Assembly: GCA_963989245.1 (NCBI GenBank)
Contig: OZ022345.1
Coordinates: 52,029,794 to 52,093,793, forward strand
Source of the DNA: Nansenia antarctica
Taxonomy: Eukaryota > Chordata > Actinopteri > Argentiniformes > Microstomatidae
Direction: 5' to 3'
Length of the DNA: 64,000 nucleotides
The notes under the pieces are model-generated. The model saw nothing but the letters and a program-made list of their open reading frames with translations. It searched no databases and was not told the origin of the DNA. The position numbers and the translations under genes were made by a program. Below, piece by piece: positions 1-10,640 of the stretch; position 1 is the stretch's first letter, and every line of letters starts with the position of its first letter.

Positions 1-272
1 TGCAACGGTTCTCGTTTTCTTTTACGGACGGTACGGTTCGCCTTCCACGGTTCAATACACTAGTGAACCGTGGCGGTTTTCGGTTTATCCTGTGTATCAA
101 GTCGGAGGTGGAGTTGGTCTGGAACGCAGTTGCTTCTTGCTCAAATGTTTGTTCATGGCGAGTGGAGTTGAGAACATGGCAACAGTTTGAGGAAGCCCCG
201 GATTGCTACAAATCTGCATTGTGTGGTCATTAATTCTGGTTTTGGCATTGAATACAGCGATGAGGGATCTTT
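1..272. other. No gene seen
   Basis: No open frame with family-like residues, no SINE promoter boxes and no inverted repeat were recognised in this opening stretch. Confidence 0.4.
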
Positions 273-486
273 CTCAGTGATTTCAGTGTTTGTCTGTCTC
301 AGTGATTTCAGAGTTGATCTGTCTCAGTGATTTCAGTGTTTGTCTGTCTCAGTGATTTCAGTGTTTGTCTGTCTCAGTGATTTCAGTGTTTGTCTGTCTC
401 AGTGATTTCAGTGTTTGTCTGTCTCAGTGATTTCAGAGTTGATCTGTCTCAGTGATTTCAGTGTTTGTCTGTCTCAGTGATTTCAA
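273..486. repeat. 25-bp minisatellite
   Basis: Eight full copies and a partial copy of a 25-bp unit beginning CTCAGTGATTTCAG follow head to tail. Two unit variants alternate, one with GTGTTTGTCTGT and one with GAGTTGATCTGT after the shared core, which suggests block-wise amplification. No coding potential was seen. Confidence 0.9.
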
Positions 487-901
487 TGCGTTTCGGTTGT
501 TCAGTTTCTGCCGTCCGGACGGGTCATCCGTAACTGGCGCGTGGTGAAGAATGTTGTTTTGACTACTTCTTCAAAGTAGCTTTAGTGTCACAAACTATAT
601 TTCTCTCAAGGTTAGCATTAGTGTCATTCAACTATATCCCCTTGTTAAGTCATTGGTAATGTAGTTACATTTTCAGAGTAGCTACTGCTGAATCAAACTG
701 AGGGCACATTCATACCTGTCATTTGTTGAGATTCAGGGGAATAATATGTAACAATGCAGCACAATGTTGCACTTGGACCTAGTTCGATTCGTGTTTCACT
801 GCAATCTTGACAGAGCAAATGATCTTCAGGTCTGCTCTGGTTCTGAATATGCCCTCGACAGGTATGAATATGACGACCCTGGTTAAATAAAGGATTAGCC
901 T

Positions 902-945
<44 letters not shown>

Positions 946-1591
946 ATGCACCCTGAGTGGATCAGAAGAGGATGGAACACAACATGCTGAAAGGGATATA
1001 ACGAAAGAGAATTCATCCTTTAAAGCCCCGGGCCACACTAGACGGACCAATCAAAAAAACAATACGGTAGGTACCATGTCCCTTGTCTGATTTGTTCTGT
1101 GGAATCCGAGCGTGACGTCGGAAAATGGCCTAGCGACTCAAAAACGCTTCCTCCTTTTTAGAGCTCGGAACATTTCTGTCCGTAAAATAATTGGACACGT
1201 GTGTACTGACCCTCGTCATCTCCGCTGTCCGTCAACGGATGACCCCCCCCCCCCCCCCCCCTCCCCCCAATAGAGGAACCGTTGGCTCAACATGTAACAA
1301 AAGGAGACAGCGCAGCGGTGTGGCCGGGGCCGTACATCGGGTCAGGAGGTTCAGTGAGAACGCACGACTGCAGATGTCGCGCGTTTGTGTATAGAATAAA
1401 TAAGCAGAATACTGTACCTCATGTTTGTATATGTCCCCCAGACAGCTAGAAGAGAAAAGGGAGAGAGAGGAAAAAAAGGAACATTAACAAAAGACTTAAG
1501 TGTACAAATGACAAATACGTACACCACATGACATGATTGCATCGCTGTTACGCCCACGTCATTTCTATTGGAGTTCTACATTTCCCTCTTA
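487..1591. other. Intergenic; AAT and poly-C tracts
   Basis: No gene recognised. An (AAT)n microsatellite lies at 902-943 and a C-rich homopolymer tract of about 26 bases at 1243-1268. The short frames crossing the C tract encode only poly-proline and are not supported as genes. Confidence 0.6.
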
Positions 1592-2040
1592 CAGGACCCT
1601 GGCCGCAAGGACAAACAGACTGAAGAACAGCTTCTACCACAGGGCCGTCCAGGCCCTGAACACAGCAAAGACCTACGTTCTGGGCCCTGGACAGTCTGGA
1701 CGGATTGATGGCAGCTGCTGGACTGAAAAAATCAGGTGTAGTGCTGAGGCACAAACATGTACATTTCAAGCCTGCAAACTGTGACACTTTAAATAAATGT
1801 GAAATAATACTATTGTGCAATATGACAACCCTAGTCGTCTATCTGTACAGTATAGTACAGTGGATAGTGTACATAGCCTTTATTTATGTAAACCAGCTCC
1901 TTCCCTTCTTGTGATTTTTTTTTAAAAGTGTTTTTTTTTTTCCCTTTCCTAACACCAGGGGAGCCACCCCTCCTAAATTTCGTTGTTTGGTACCTGTACT
2001 GTAGCAATGACAATAAAGTCCATTCATTCATTCATTCATT
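1592..2040 (+). mobile_element. LINE 3' end, CATT-tailed family, copy 1
   Basis: 5'-truncated non-LTR retrotransposon. The reading frame at its start encodes the end of a reverse transcriptase ORF (TNRLKNSFYHRAVQALNTAKT-like), then a 3' UTR with a CAATAAAGTCC signal and a (CATT)n tail at 2020-2040. The same sequence recurs at 12037-12592 (minus), 45481-45660 (plus, UTR only) and 59285-59930 (minus). The stop codon that follows AKT in the 59-kb copy is a sense codon here. The C-terminal pattern resembles Rex1/CR1-group LINEs; the exact clade is inferred. Confidence 0.75.
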
Positions 2041-2866
2041 ACAGGACTGAATCCTCAACGAAAAGGAAATGGGAAAGGGATTCACGCTTTGTCATTGCAC
2101 AAGAGTATAACCAAATGTGATACAGTCTGATCATTTGGTCCGCATGTCGGCAACCAATCAAAATTGGGGTTTTTTCGTTGTTGAGAATCACAACACAAAC
2201 TCGCTTGTCAAGCCAAAATATTGCAACGCAATGGATTCGGTGAGTAATCTCCACTGCTACCTAGTTAACTAGAACACTACATTACATTGTTAGTAGGCTC
2301 ACAAAACAAGCTGTGTTAGTTGACTAAGGCGATGTGTCATTGATTTTCCGAGCAATTAGGGGTTCAGTGCCTCGAGAACAAAGACGGCTCGCCCGTGAAC
2401 AGAAGGGTGTGAGTATAGGAGGAGTCGGAGTGACAAACAAGCTAATACAGTTTCTCTGCGTATCTCTCCCACCAGCCTTCCTTCCTTCCCTCCTTCCCAT
2501 TCTCAGTCTCTTATTCTTCGCTCGTGGAGAAAATTATTTGTTCAAATGTGCTTTAAGAGCCAGATGGGGCTGTCAGCCTCTTCAGCCATGAACAGATGAA
2601 CTGGGCAGACCCGTGGAGATAGACCATCACAGCCCGCAAGAGGGGAGAGGGGGTAGGGTGATGAGAGGGAGGACAGCAAAGAGATTGTTCTTTCTGTCAA
2701 AAACAGCACTAACTGGTGTTTTTGTTCAGGTGGCTGGTGATGAAATTATTTCCCATCGCTGTCACAGTTAACTGCTGTGAGTTTATAAAACATCTAGGCC
2801 TATCGTCTGTGTCTTGGCTGACAGGAGCCTGACACAACGCTATTCAACAAATCACACTCTGCCATC

Positions 2867-2868
<2 letters not shown>
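2041..2868. other. No gene seen
   Basis: Unique-looking sequence. The short frames here show no recognisable domain. Confidence 0.4.

Positions 2869-2932
<64 letters not shown>
2869..2932. repeat. (GT)n microsatellite
   Basis: About 64 bases of uninterrupted GT dinucleotide. Confidence 0.95.
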
Positions 2933-2935
<3 letters not shown>

Positions 2936-2972
2936 TGTAGGCTACCCTTCATAATGCATACATAATGCATAC

Positions 2973-3105
2973 GTGGTCCTCTGTGGCAGGGACACTAAAC
3001 AACACTTAGGTTGTGGGTTCGTTTCCCGCTGGGAACCCTACTGAAAAATGTATGAACTCCGACGTAAGTCGCTTTGGATCAAAGCGTCCGCTAAATGGAA
3101 TATAT
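2973..3105 (+). mobile_element. tRNA-derived SINE, degenerate
   Basis: A B-box-like GGTTGTGGGTTCGTTTCCC is followed about 45 bases later by a tail GTCGCTTTGGATCAAAGCGT, typical of teleost SINE tails shared with LINE partners. The A box is not clear, so the head is probably decayed. The same tail type appears at 8840-8872 and, inverted, at 5814-5890 and 45850-45900. Confidence 0.6.
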
Positions 3106-3725
3106 TATCATACATTACATGACACTTCTCCATGTGACACCTGTTACACTAGGCAACATTCCCGCTGGGCTTTGGAGTGGTTTCACATAATCTCTCTTTG
3201 GAAAAAGGATGCGACGGGATTGAACAGGGCGTAGAAGACGAGGAGATCTAAAGTGCCCTCTGTAGGTATCGGGAAGGAAAATGAGCCTCTTACACTCCCC
3301 GACAGTTTGGATTTGAAAGCAAAACAAATACTAAGGGGTCGAAGTGGGGATTCTCGGCTTTCGTTCGTTCTTATATAATATCATGTAAAATCTGAAGTGA
3401 ACAATCTTCCTCCTGAGACCGCCTCAGGAGTTAGGTCCAACTGATGCATCTCTGTACTCTACGTGTAATTTTCAATAAATAGCCTATACCAAGTGTGCAT
3501 TAGAGAACTTCTCTCCTCTTTCTTGGGGCACTCGACAAAAGAACCGGATCTGATTTTATTTCTAACAAGACGTGTCCTCTCCCTCCTCTCCCTCCTCTCT
3601 CTCTCTTCTCTCTCTCCTCTCTCTCCCCGCACTTCCTTATGGGTTGGGTTGGGTATGCCTCTGACTCTACACTGCCAGCCCCTCTACCAGTCACAGTTGG
3701 GTGCTGAGGGGAACTGGGCCATATG
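3106..3725. other. Intergenic; CT-rich tract
   Basis: No gene recognised. A pyrimidine-rich low-complexity stretch lies at about 3570-3626. A 65-base block at 3655-3725 resembles 6112-6195, so both may be remnants of one repeat. Confidence 0.4.
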
Positions 3726-3733
3726 CTATAGAG

Positions 3734-5293
3734 CAGGGGTCCCCAAACTACGGCCCGCGGGGCGAACACGGCCCACCCCCACACTTGGACCGGCCCTTTG
3801 AACAACGTCGCCCTCACATTTGGACCGGCCCTCTCAACAATGCCAGAAACATATTTTGAAAATTAAACTTTAAATATATGTTTTAATCATATCATATCTG
3901 TATATATTAAAGGTTGGCTTTCAAATAAAAATGTCCCTTATTTTCATTAATAACATTAGTTAGTTTCACCCGCCCACAGAATGCGGTACATTCAACGTAA
4001 CGTTCCATAGTGAACGAGCACGGATCTATAGCAGGTGCACGCGAGCTAGAACGAAAATTCAGAGAGATGAAAAATGGCCAAACGGTTGGTAAAGAGAAAA
4101 GTTGATTCAGAATGCAGGGTTTTTAACCAACAGTGCACAAGTGATTATTATTGTTAAATGCAAAGAAAAGGCTCATCTGTCAAGAAGCGGTGTCTGTGTT
4201 CAAAGAATACAATCTGCGCCGACACTATGAAGCCCGCCACAAAGACAAGTATGCTAGTTTACAAGACCAAATGAGAGCAGACAAGTGTCGAAGCTAAAAT
4301 CAGCTCAGCAGAATACGTTTGTACCCGAAACCCAGTTATACCAGTCATCCGTTCGGGCCAGTACTGATGAGTTTGTATGTATGAATGTGGTCGCGGAGGA
4401 GGTGTGGAGGAGGTGTGTCCCGCGGTGAGTTTGTCCACAAGTAGGCACCAGATGAATTGAAACAATGGGGGATTAGATAATGTAGATGCCCAGCTGCAGG
4501 AGAAAACGAAATAATTTTACCGATATGTTCATGATCTGTGTCAAGGTGCGCTGTCACCATACGTTTTCATGGTGCTCCGCTGCGCAGATTAATCAGTAGC
4601 ACTGGGTTCGAGTTATGTGGGAGCCAATGGGAGCTGAGCTGTGTGTGAAAGTTTTGGAACACGTAATGAGCAGTCTCTCATGAGTTGCGCAAAAAATCCC
4701 TTGGTATCAAATGTGGGGTGGCTGTAGAAGTGTCAGAATCAAAATATATGTTAATGTGTCAGAGTAAATAGAGCTAGAACATAGAAAAATCTCAAATTCA
4801 CTCTCCGCCTAAAAAAACAACAGCTTTTAGAGTGAATATCAGCTTGGAAACCTGAGCTTATAGCCCAAATCATCTAGGAATCAGTACTCCAGGGTTTGAT
4901 GAGTACTTGTGCCAAATTAGATGCTAGTAATGTAAGCCAGTGCAACTTTGTACCTGTTTAAGGACAGGTATGTTTAGGCGGACAACCAATTGTGCCATTT
5001 TGAGACATTTTGGCACCATCAGTGTATCAGACTTCCTCATGTATCAGACTGTAAAACTGATTATATTTCATTGACATATCACTATAGGTATAAATTCCAT
5101 CCAAATTCAACTGTTTAGACTTTGTTTGCATCCACCAGTGCTCTCCTGCACGCAATTGCTTTGCGCAACCGCCTCCATTTCACACCGTTCCACTCCGTTC
5201 CATATTATTTTATGTTAGAGACCGACCCAGGCCCCCCCATCGCAGAAAGGAAAAATTATGTGGCCCTCACAGAAAAAAGTTTGGGGACCCCTG
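3734..5293 (+). mobile_element. Non-autonomous hAT element with BED/transposase remnant
   Basis: Termini are CAGGGGTCCCCAAACT and, inverted, AGTTTGGGGACCCCTG. Both ends are flanked by the perfect 8-bp duplication CTATAGAG (3726-3733 and 5294-5301), the hAT signature. Inside, at about 4072-4285, the plus strand encodes MAKRLVKRKVDSECRVF and then LRRHYEARHKDKYASL, the N-terminal zinc-finger region seen in Charlie/GTF2IRD2-like hAT transposases, broken by stops and frame changes. At 1560 bp it is far shorter than an autonomous element, so it is a deletion derivative. Superfamily assignment is strong; the named subgroup is inferred. Confidence 0.9.
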
Positions 5294-5301
5294 CTATAGA
5301 G

Positions 5302-5462
5302 CTATGGTTGAATGGAACGCCCTACCACATCATATCTCAAAAACCCAGAACAAAAACTGTTTACATTTCTTTTTTTGCTTTTATTAGCAAGATTGCAATG
5401 TGCAATGAATTGCATTACAAAGGTGTGATGAGCTCCACATTTTCCACTAAACACATCACATA
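5302..5462. other. Downstream flank of exon copy A
   Basis: No domain recognised. If the exon at 5468-5622 belongs to a gene, this would be the start of its intron. Confidence 0.35.
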
Positions 5463-5467
5463 CTCAC

Positions 5468-5622
5468 TGGCAATGCAGACGATCAAAGCGAGGGCGACAA
5501 GCTGCTTCATCGTCATTGTGTTTAATCCTGATATCACCCAGATGATCCGTCTCATCATCTGTTCAACACAACATTGAACCCGGAAGCACGCAAGGGCTTA
5601 CGGTCTACAATTCAGAAGCACG
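5468..5622 (-). CDS. Candidate signal-peptide exon, copy A
   Basis: On the minus strand an ATG at 5558 opens 30 codons plus one base before a consensus donor (A|GTGAGTATG, junction at 5468). The peptide begins MMRRIIWVISGLN and ends in a hydrophobic segment MKQLVALALIVCIA, which could act as a secretion signal (an inner ATG precedes MKQ). The same exon, with the same length, phase and donor, occurs at 10355-10502. Similarity covers about 60 bases upstream of the ATG but stops just past the donor. The protein is not identified; several small secreted fish proteins have signal exons like this. No downstream exon was recognised, so it may be a gene fragment or part of a repeat. Confidence 0.45.
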
Positions 5623-7235
5623 TGTCATCCATCCATCCAGTCAAACAGACTGATAGTCAGAGAAGCAACTCATCACCCTCTCTCCTGCTCCAATCACCCT
5701 GAAGCATTACCCCCCCCCCCCGACAAACATCCAATTCAACCTGACGACCGAGATGTTACCATTCTGCTAATCAAGACTGACACCATTCCAAGGCAGGGAG
5801 CGCCTTTTACTCTACAATTACATTTACATTTTTGGCATTTAGCAGACGCCTTATTCCAAAGCGACTTACAATCAATACATTTGAATACTAAGCATGTGAA
5901 TCAGCAATCCACCATTCGTTGCAGGAAGAGTAATCTAGCTCGGGCCCAGGGCCATTGACAGAAGGAAAAACCTTCTCCCTATCACTATTTTATTTTTTTA
6001 TTTTTACTGGAGAAACTGAGAAACAGTACAAGGGGGCAATAGAAGTTCTTAGGGACACAGTAGAGGGGAAAGCGGGTGTCTTTAGGAGACGTAGTGGTGA
6101 GGGTCAGAAGATGTCCCGACTCTACACTGGCAACTCCTCTACCAGTCTCCTATGGATGCTAGAACTATGTAACTGGGCCGTGTACATTTGCCCCACTTGA
6201 AGGGGCCATGAATGTAGGCCTCAACTAGATCTCAGCCCATCTAATACATGGATGAGCAGCCATCCAGCATGAGCAGGCGAAAGGGCTCCAAGACATGCAC
6301 TCTATTAAAAAAGGCTACATCTACAAACGACAGGGGGGAGGGGGGAGACAGAGAGAGAGGACGAGAGAGAGAGCTTCCGACAGACCGACACACAAATGGA
6401 AGTGGAATAAGGCCACGGTCAAAGAAGTCCAGTAATTCCAGTACAGGGCCAGAAGAGGATCCAATTGTCCCATAACATGTGAATCAGAGTCCAACATGTC
6501 GGCTACCGACCCATATTTAGTAGTTGTTTGCACTTTAGGAATGTTAACGATGCTCTGGTTAATGGTTAACTGCTAACTAGGTTATGCTTATCAGTTAGGC
6601 TAAATGACTCATTTTGTGGAATTACATTGGCTTATTTTTATTTTTGTGGTTAGAGAAAACATGATAAAAGATTTGTCTGTGCATTTCGTGCAATCTTTAG
6701 CGGCAGTTTGACTACTCCTTGCTTCTCTTTTAGACATGCTGCTTGCTACACATCATCCTCTCCCCTCTGTGCTCTGTCATAATGCAATCTCCCTCTCACT
6801 CCTGTGTGTAAATCCTCCTATCTGCCGTTTTTCTCTAGGAAATTGCAGACATTATCATCACCGCCTTCAAATACTTGAACACTTTGGTCCTAGCTAGTGA
6901 GTCTGTTAGCTTTGCTGTGGTGGGCTGTCACTGTAGAATAATACACCAACTGCCACTGGTGGGGGAAGGTCTGAGGAGCTCTCATAAGCCCTCTGATACA
7001 GTGTTGTGATGTTGTGATAGCCACCTGGATTGATAGGCTACATTGTTGAAATGTTCACCAATATGTTTCTCTCTCCTTGAAGGAAATTAATGAATAGTCC
7101 AGTCATGCAGAGAGGTAGCGAAATTGCGAATCATGCATTTGTATTTTTTGTGGGACATTTTTTAATCGGTTAATGTTGGTCTGTTAGTCTTAAGCAGAAT
7201 CAACTGAAGTGTGCACCCCTATTGCAGTTCATTGA
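5623..7235. other. Intergenic; SINE tail and low-complexity tracts
   Basis: A poly-C run lies at 5710-5722. An inverted teleost SINE tail (ATTTAGCAGACGCC...TTCCAAAGCGACTTAC) lies at about 5814-5890, minus strand. A GA-rich patch lies at about 6328-6375. No coding region recognised. Confidence 0.5.
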
Positions 7236-7243
7236 TGTTTCAC

Positions 7244-8070
7244 TAGGGGTGGGCATCAATGATCGACGATCGATAATTGATCGATAAGGATCTTGGTCGA
7301 TCACAAAATATTTTTCTCGATAATCATTCATATATATATATATTTTTTTTTATAATAATAATAATGGAAATGAGTTTGTCCACGTTATGTGTGAGAAATG
7401 AACTTTGCATTTGCCTTCGCATTGAATTTCGCAACGCAGTACGGCATGATGCAACAAGTTCCCGTACGTTAGTGTAACCTCCAGTAATTCCAGGTTCCCC
7501 TCAACAAAGAGGCACTGAGAGCGTCTTATAAAAAAGTTGAAGTGTATTACACAGTTGTAAAAAAAAAGTTAGCAGAGCAAGCTCGGAAAATGGCGAAGCG
7601 AGCGAAACGAAGCTTGGTGTGGGAGCATTTTGATCTGAAAGGCGACCTCGTTCATTGCAAACGCTGCGCAGTGACCTATAAATACAACACGACAACGACC
7701 CGATGAAATACCACCTGCAAACCGTACAGCCGACCCTGATTGCTCCTTTGCTACCTTCTCAGCCCTCCATCACGTCTCATCTAATACGCGGGAGGTGTGA
7801 TGCACAACGAGAAGAGAAAATAACGATGGCCATCTGTAAATTAATTGAAACAGATATTCTGCCGCTCAGTTTTGTCGAGGGTAGAGGATTTTGTGCGCTG
7901 ATGCAAATAGTCGAGCCAGCATATCCTATTCCATCGCGAGTCGACGTTCCATGTTATTTCTGCACTATTATTATTTTTATTTTTTTAAAGAAGCTTATCA
8001 ATTAATCGATAATTGATCGTTAATTCTTGCGATTATCGAAAAAGAAATTTTGATCGTTTGCCCAGCCCTA
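7244..8070 (+). mobile_element. Non-autonomous hAT element with BED finger
   Basis: The element runs from TAGGGGTGGGCATCAATGAT to a matching inverted end GATCGTTTGCCCAGCCCTA, flanked by the perfect 8-bp duplication TGTTTCAC (7236-7243 and 8071-8078). The subterminal DNA is rich in repeated ATCGAT-type motifs. At about 7590-7930 it encodes a BED-type zinc finger (LVWEHFDLKGDLVHCKRC), then, after a frame change, a hAT N-terminal segment ending PLSFVEGRGFCALMQIVEP, typical of ZBED/hAT-Ac transposases. The catalytic region is absent. An internal deletion derivative of an autonomous hAT is the simplest reading. Confidence 0.9.
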
Positions 8071-8078
8071 TGTTTCAC

Positions 8079-8271
8079 CTTCACACACCTACTTCTCTGA
8101 CTCTGACAAAGCTGGGCAACTGATCTACAGTACCACACCTACAAGGACAGAGGTACTGAGCCTCAGGTGAGGGGAAGAGACAACAATACAGCATGCAGAC
8201 ACAAAACAATGCAGACCCCCACTCAAGCATCACCACATTCCAACAAACACATGAACACAAACACTATTCAC
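8079..8271. other. Short spacer
   Basis: No feature recognised. Confidence 0.4.
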
Positions 8272-8940
8272 ATCATGCCTCACTCTTCACACCATGCCTC
8301 ACTATTATCATGCCTCACTATTATCATGCCTCACTATTACCATGCCTCACTATTACCATGCCTCACTATTACCATGCCTCACTATTACCATGCCTCACTA
8401 TTCACATCATGCCTCACTATTACCATGCCTCACTATTACCATGCCTCACTATTACCATGCCTCACTATTCACATCATGCCTCACTATTACCATGCCTCAC
8501 TCTTACCATGCCTCACTATTACCATGCCTCACTATTACCATGCCTCACTATTACCATGCCTCACTATTACCATGCCTCACTATTACCATGCCTCACTCTT
8601 ATCATGCCTCACTATTACCATGCCTCACTATTACCATGCCTCACTCTTATCATGCCTCACTCTTCACATCAGGGGTAGTGGTGGTCTAGTGGATAGTGAG
8701 TTGGACTTGTGATCGGAAGGTTGTGAGTTCAAATCCCGCCTGAAACCACAACACTACTAGTGTGCCCTTGAGTAAGGCACTTAGCCCTCAGTTACTCCAG
8801 GGGGAATGTCCCTGTAATTCGTAATTGTAAATCGCTTTGGATTAAAAGCATCTGCTTTTAAAATTAAAATTAATTAAAATTAATGCCACACTATCATGCC
8901 TCAGACTTCACATCATGCCTCACTCTTCACATCATGACTC
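8272..8940. repeat. 16-bp minisatellite split by a SINE
   Basis: Units of CATGCCTCACTATTAC repeat about 25 times to 8670, with interspersed longer variants containing CTATTCACAT. The array resumes at about 8885-8940 (CATGCCTCAGACTTCACATC) after a SINE at 8671-8872. All three plus frames stay open because 16 is not a multiple of 3 and the unit lacks stops; the encoded MPHYYHASLL-type peptides are artefacts. Confidence 0.9.
8671..8872 (+). mobile_element. tRNA-derived SINE
   Basis: An A box (TAGTGGATAGTGAGTTGG) and a B box (GGTTGTGAGTTCAAATCCC) sit at pol III spacing near the 5' end. A tRNA-unrelated body follows, then the tail AATCGCTTTGGATTAAAAGC and an A/T-rich end. It sits inside the 16-bp minisatellite, so it inserted after that array began to form, or the array expanded around it. 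Confidence 0.85.
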
Positions 8941-10337
8941 ACTAAGCTAGTCCAACAGATGAAGTGCTGATGGAAACACTGTGCTGTCTTGTTGTGTGTT
9001 GATGCTTTGCCTGTGCTCTGCAGGGCCTGAGTGTTTCAGACTCTCTCTCTCTATCCCTCCATCCCTCCCTCTCGCTCGCTCCCTCCCTCGCTCCTCTCGC
9101 TCCCTCCCTCCATCCCTCCCTCCCTCAGGGTCACAAGGCTAATAGGAAACATGCATTTGAAAGAAAATAAATAATAAGGAGCATAATTATTCACTTTTGC
9201 ACCTTGCGTCACGGGACTCAATGAGTGATTTCCATTTTCATATCCTATTCAAATTTACAATCCCAGGGAATATCACTGTTGGTAATGAGATCCATGCGGT
9301 TCTGCTAATTGTGGAGCAGGGTTAAGACACAAGTGGCTCAGAACACACCAGGGTAGATAAACTAGGCCTAATCAAAGTCAGCAATGTCAAGACTTTCATC
9401 AGAACAACTTCATCGTCAAGGCCTGCTGTTGTAGATGCTTACAGAAAATACCATTTAAAAATAAAAGCCTCCCCAATCCTCCCCCACGAACCTCTCAACA
9501 AATCCTTAAAGCTCTTCAAAAAACCTTCACCAAGCCTAGGTCTTACTTTTTACAAACCTTAAACAGACTCTCTGCTCCTCCTTATACAGTGAGATGGGCT
9601 ACTGGGTAAGTACCCTGTCAGAAAGAAGTGGACTTGTATGCCTGTACTGAGCTTAAGTAGGTCTGTTGGACACCTTTGGCTGGTGTCTGTGACATTTTCA
9701 GAGTTCAGAGACCAAGTCCATTCAAAAACAAATCAATACCACAGTGCAGGTGAGCAGCAGATAGCTCAAAAATGTACCATTAAAAAAAGACATGAGGTCT
9801 TAAAAGTCCCAGAAGTTTTGGAAAATAAAAGCTTGAGGGCATTAGAGATATAAGCATGCTCCTATAATGGTCCGCAACACCAAAAGAAAAAGTTAACAAA
9901 GGGCCTCACCACTGAGATGAACTATCATTTTAAAGAGTCCTCACAGCCCCACAATCCTCGTCATTGTTAGGGAGCGATGGAGGGGAATCAGCCATAGGCT
10001 GTTTAGGGCACAACACAACCCATCAGGCTAACTCTTAACAATGGGATCATTGTATAGCCCCAGTGGCCATCTACTCCAGCATAAAGATGTGCACTCTTGA
10101 TTTCCCAGCTCTGATTGGTTAGTGAAATGGGAGCAGTAACACAGTAGCCTTGGGGAGCTGTCCTACAGGACCCGGAGTGGACCGTCTTGCTGTCAACACA
10201 GTCTTAGTTTTGCCCTGACCAACAAAATCTCTCAAGATATAGTTGAATGGAGGAAGTCTGAACAATGCCTGTAAAAGTAATTCAACCCATCCAGGTAGCA
10301 AGGTGGTGGTGCATAGAATCAAGTAGAACGCTCTCTC
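8941..10337. other. No gene seen; CT-rich tract
   Basis: A CTCC/CCCT-rich stretch lies at about 9040-9125. Nothing else recognised. Confidence 0.4.
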
Positions 10338-10354
10338 TCTCATATTATACTCAC

Positions 10355-10502
10355 AGGCGATGTAGGCGATCAAAGCGAGGGCGACCAGTAGCTTCATCAT
10401 CCTCCTGTTTAATCCTGATATCAGCCAGATGATCCGTTTCATCATCTGTTCAACACAACATCGAACCCGGAAGCACGCGAGGGCTCCGGTCTACATTTCA
10501 GA
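10355..10502 (-). CDS. Candidate signal-peptide exon, copy B
   Basis: The minus-strand frame opens at 10445 (MMKRIIWLISGLN), with inner ATGs at 10400/10397, and reaches MMKLLVALALIAYIA before a donor T|GTGAGTATAAT at 10355. It matches copy A (5468-5622): both run 30 codons plus one base to the splice site. Differences include conservative changes (K/R, L/V), as expected under some coding constraint, though non-conservative changes also occur. The hydrophobic run would suit a secretion signal. The identity of the mature protein and the location of later exons are unknown. Confidence 0.45.
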
Positions 10503-10640
10503 ACCACGGACCACAATGCGAAACCGTCCAATGTCAATGTTAGTTCAGAAGATAGTTGAACTAAAGCCTGGTCATCATTTCTAGACGTGTCAAGAAAGCC
10601 CAGGACCAAACATACGTTGCCAACTGTGAAACTCACTGCC

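Noticed and set aside
1191..1394. 67-codon frame with poly-proline
   Set aside because: Caused by the poly-C tract; no other support.
8167..8712. Three overlapping 130-180 codon frames
   Set aside because: All are translations of the 16-bp minisatellite in different phases.
8671..8872. Functional tRNA gene
   Set aside because: A and B boxes are present, but no cloverleaf with an anticodon arm fits, and the body and tail are those of a SINE.
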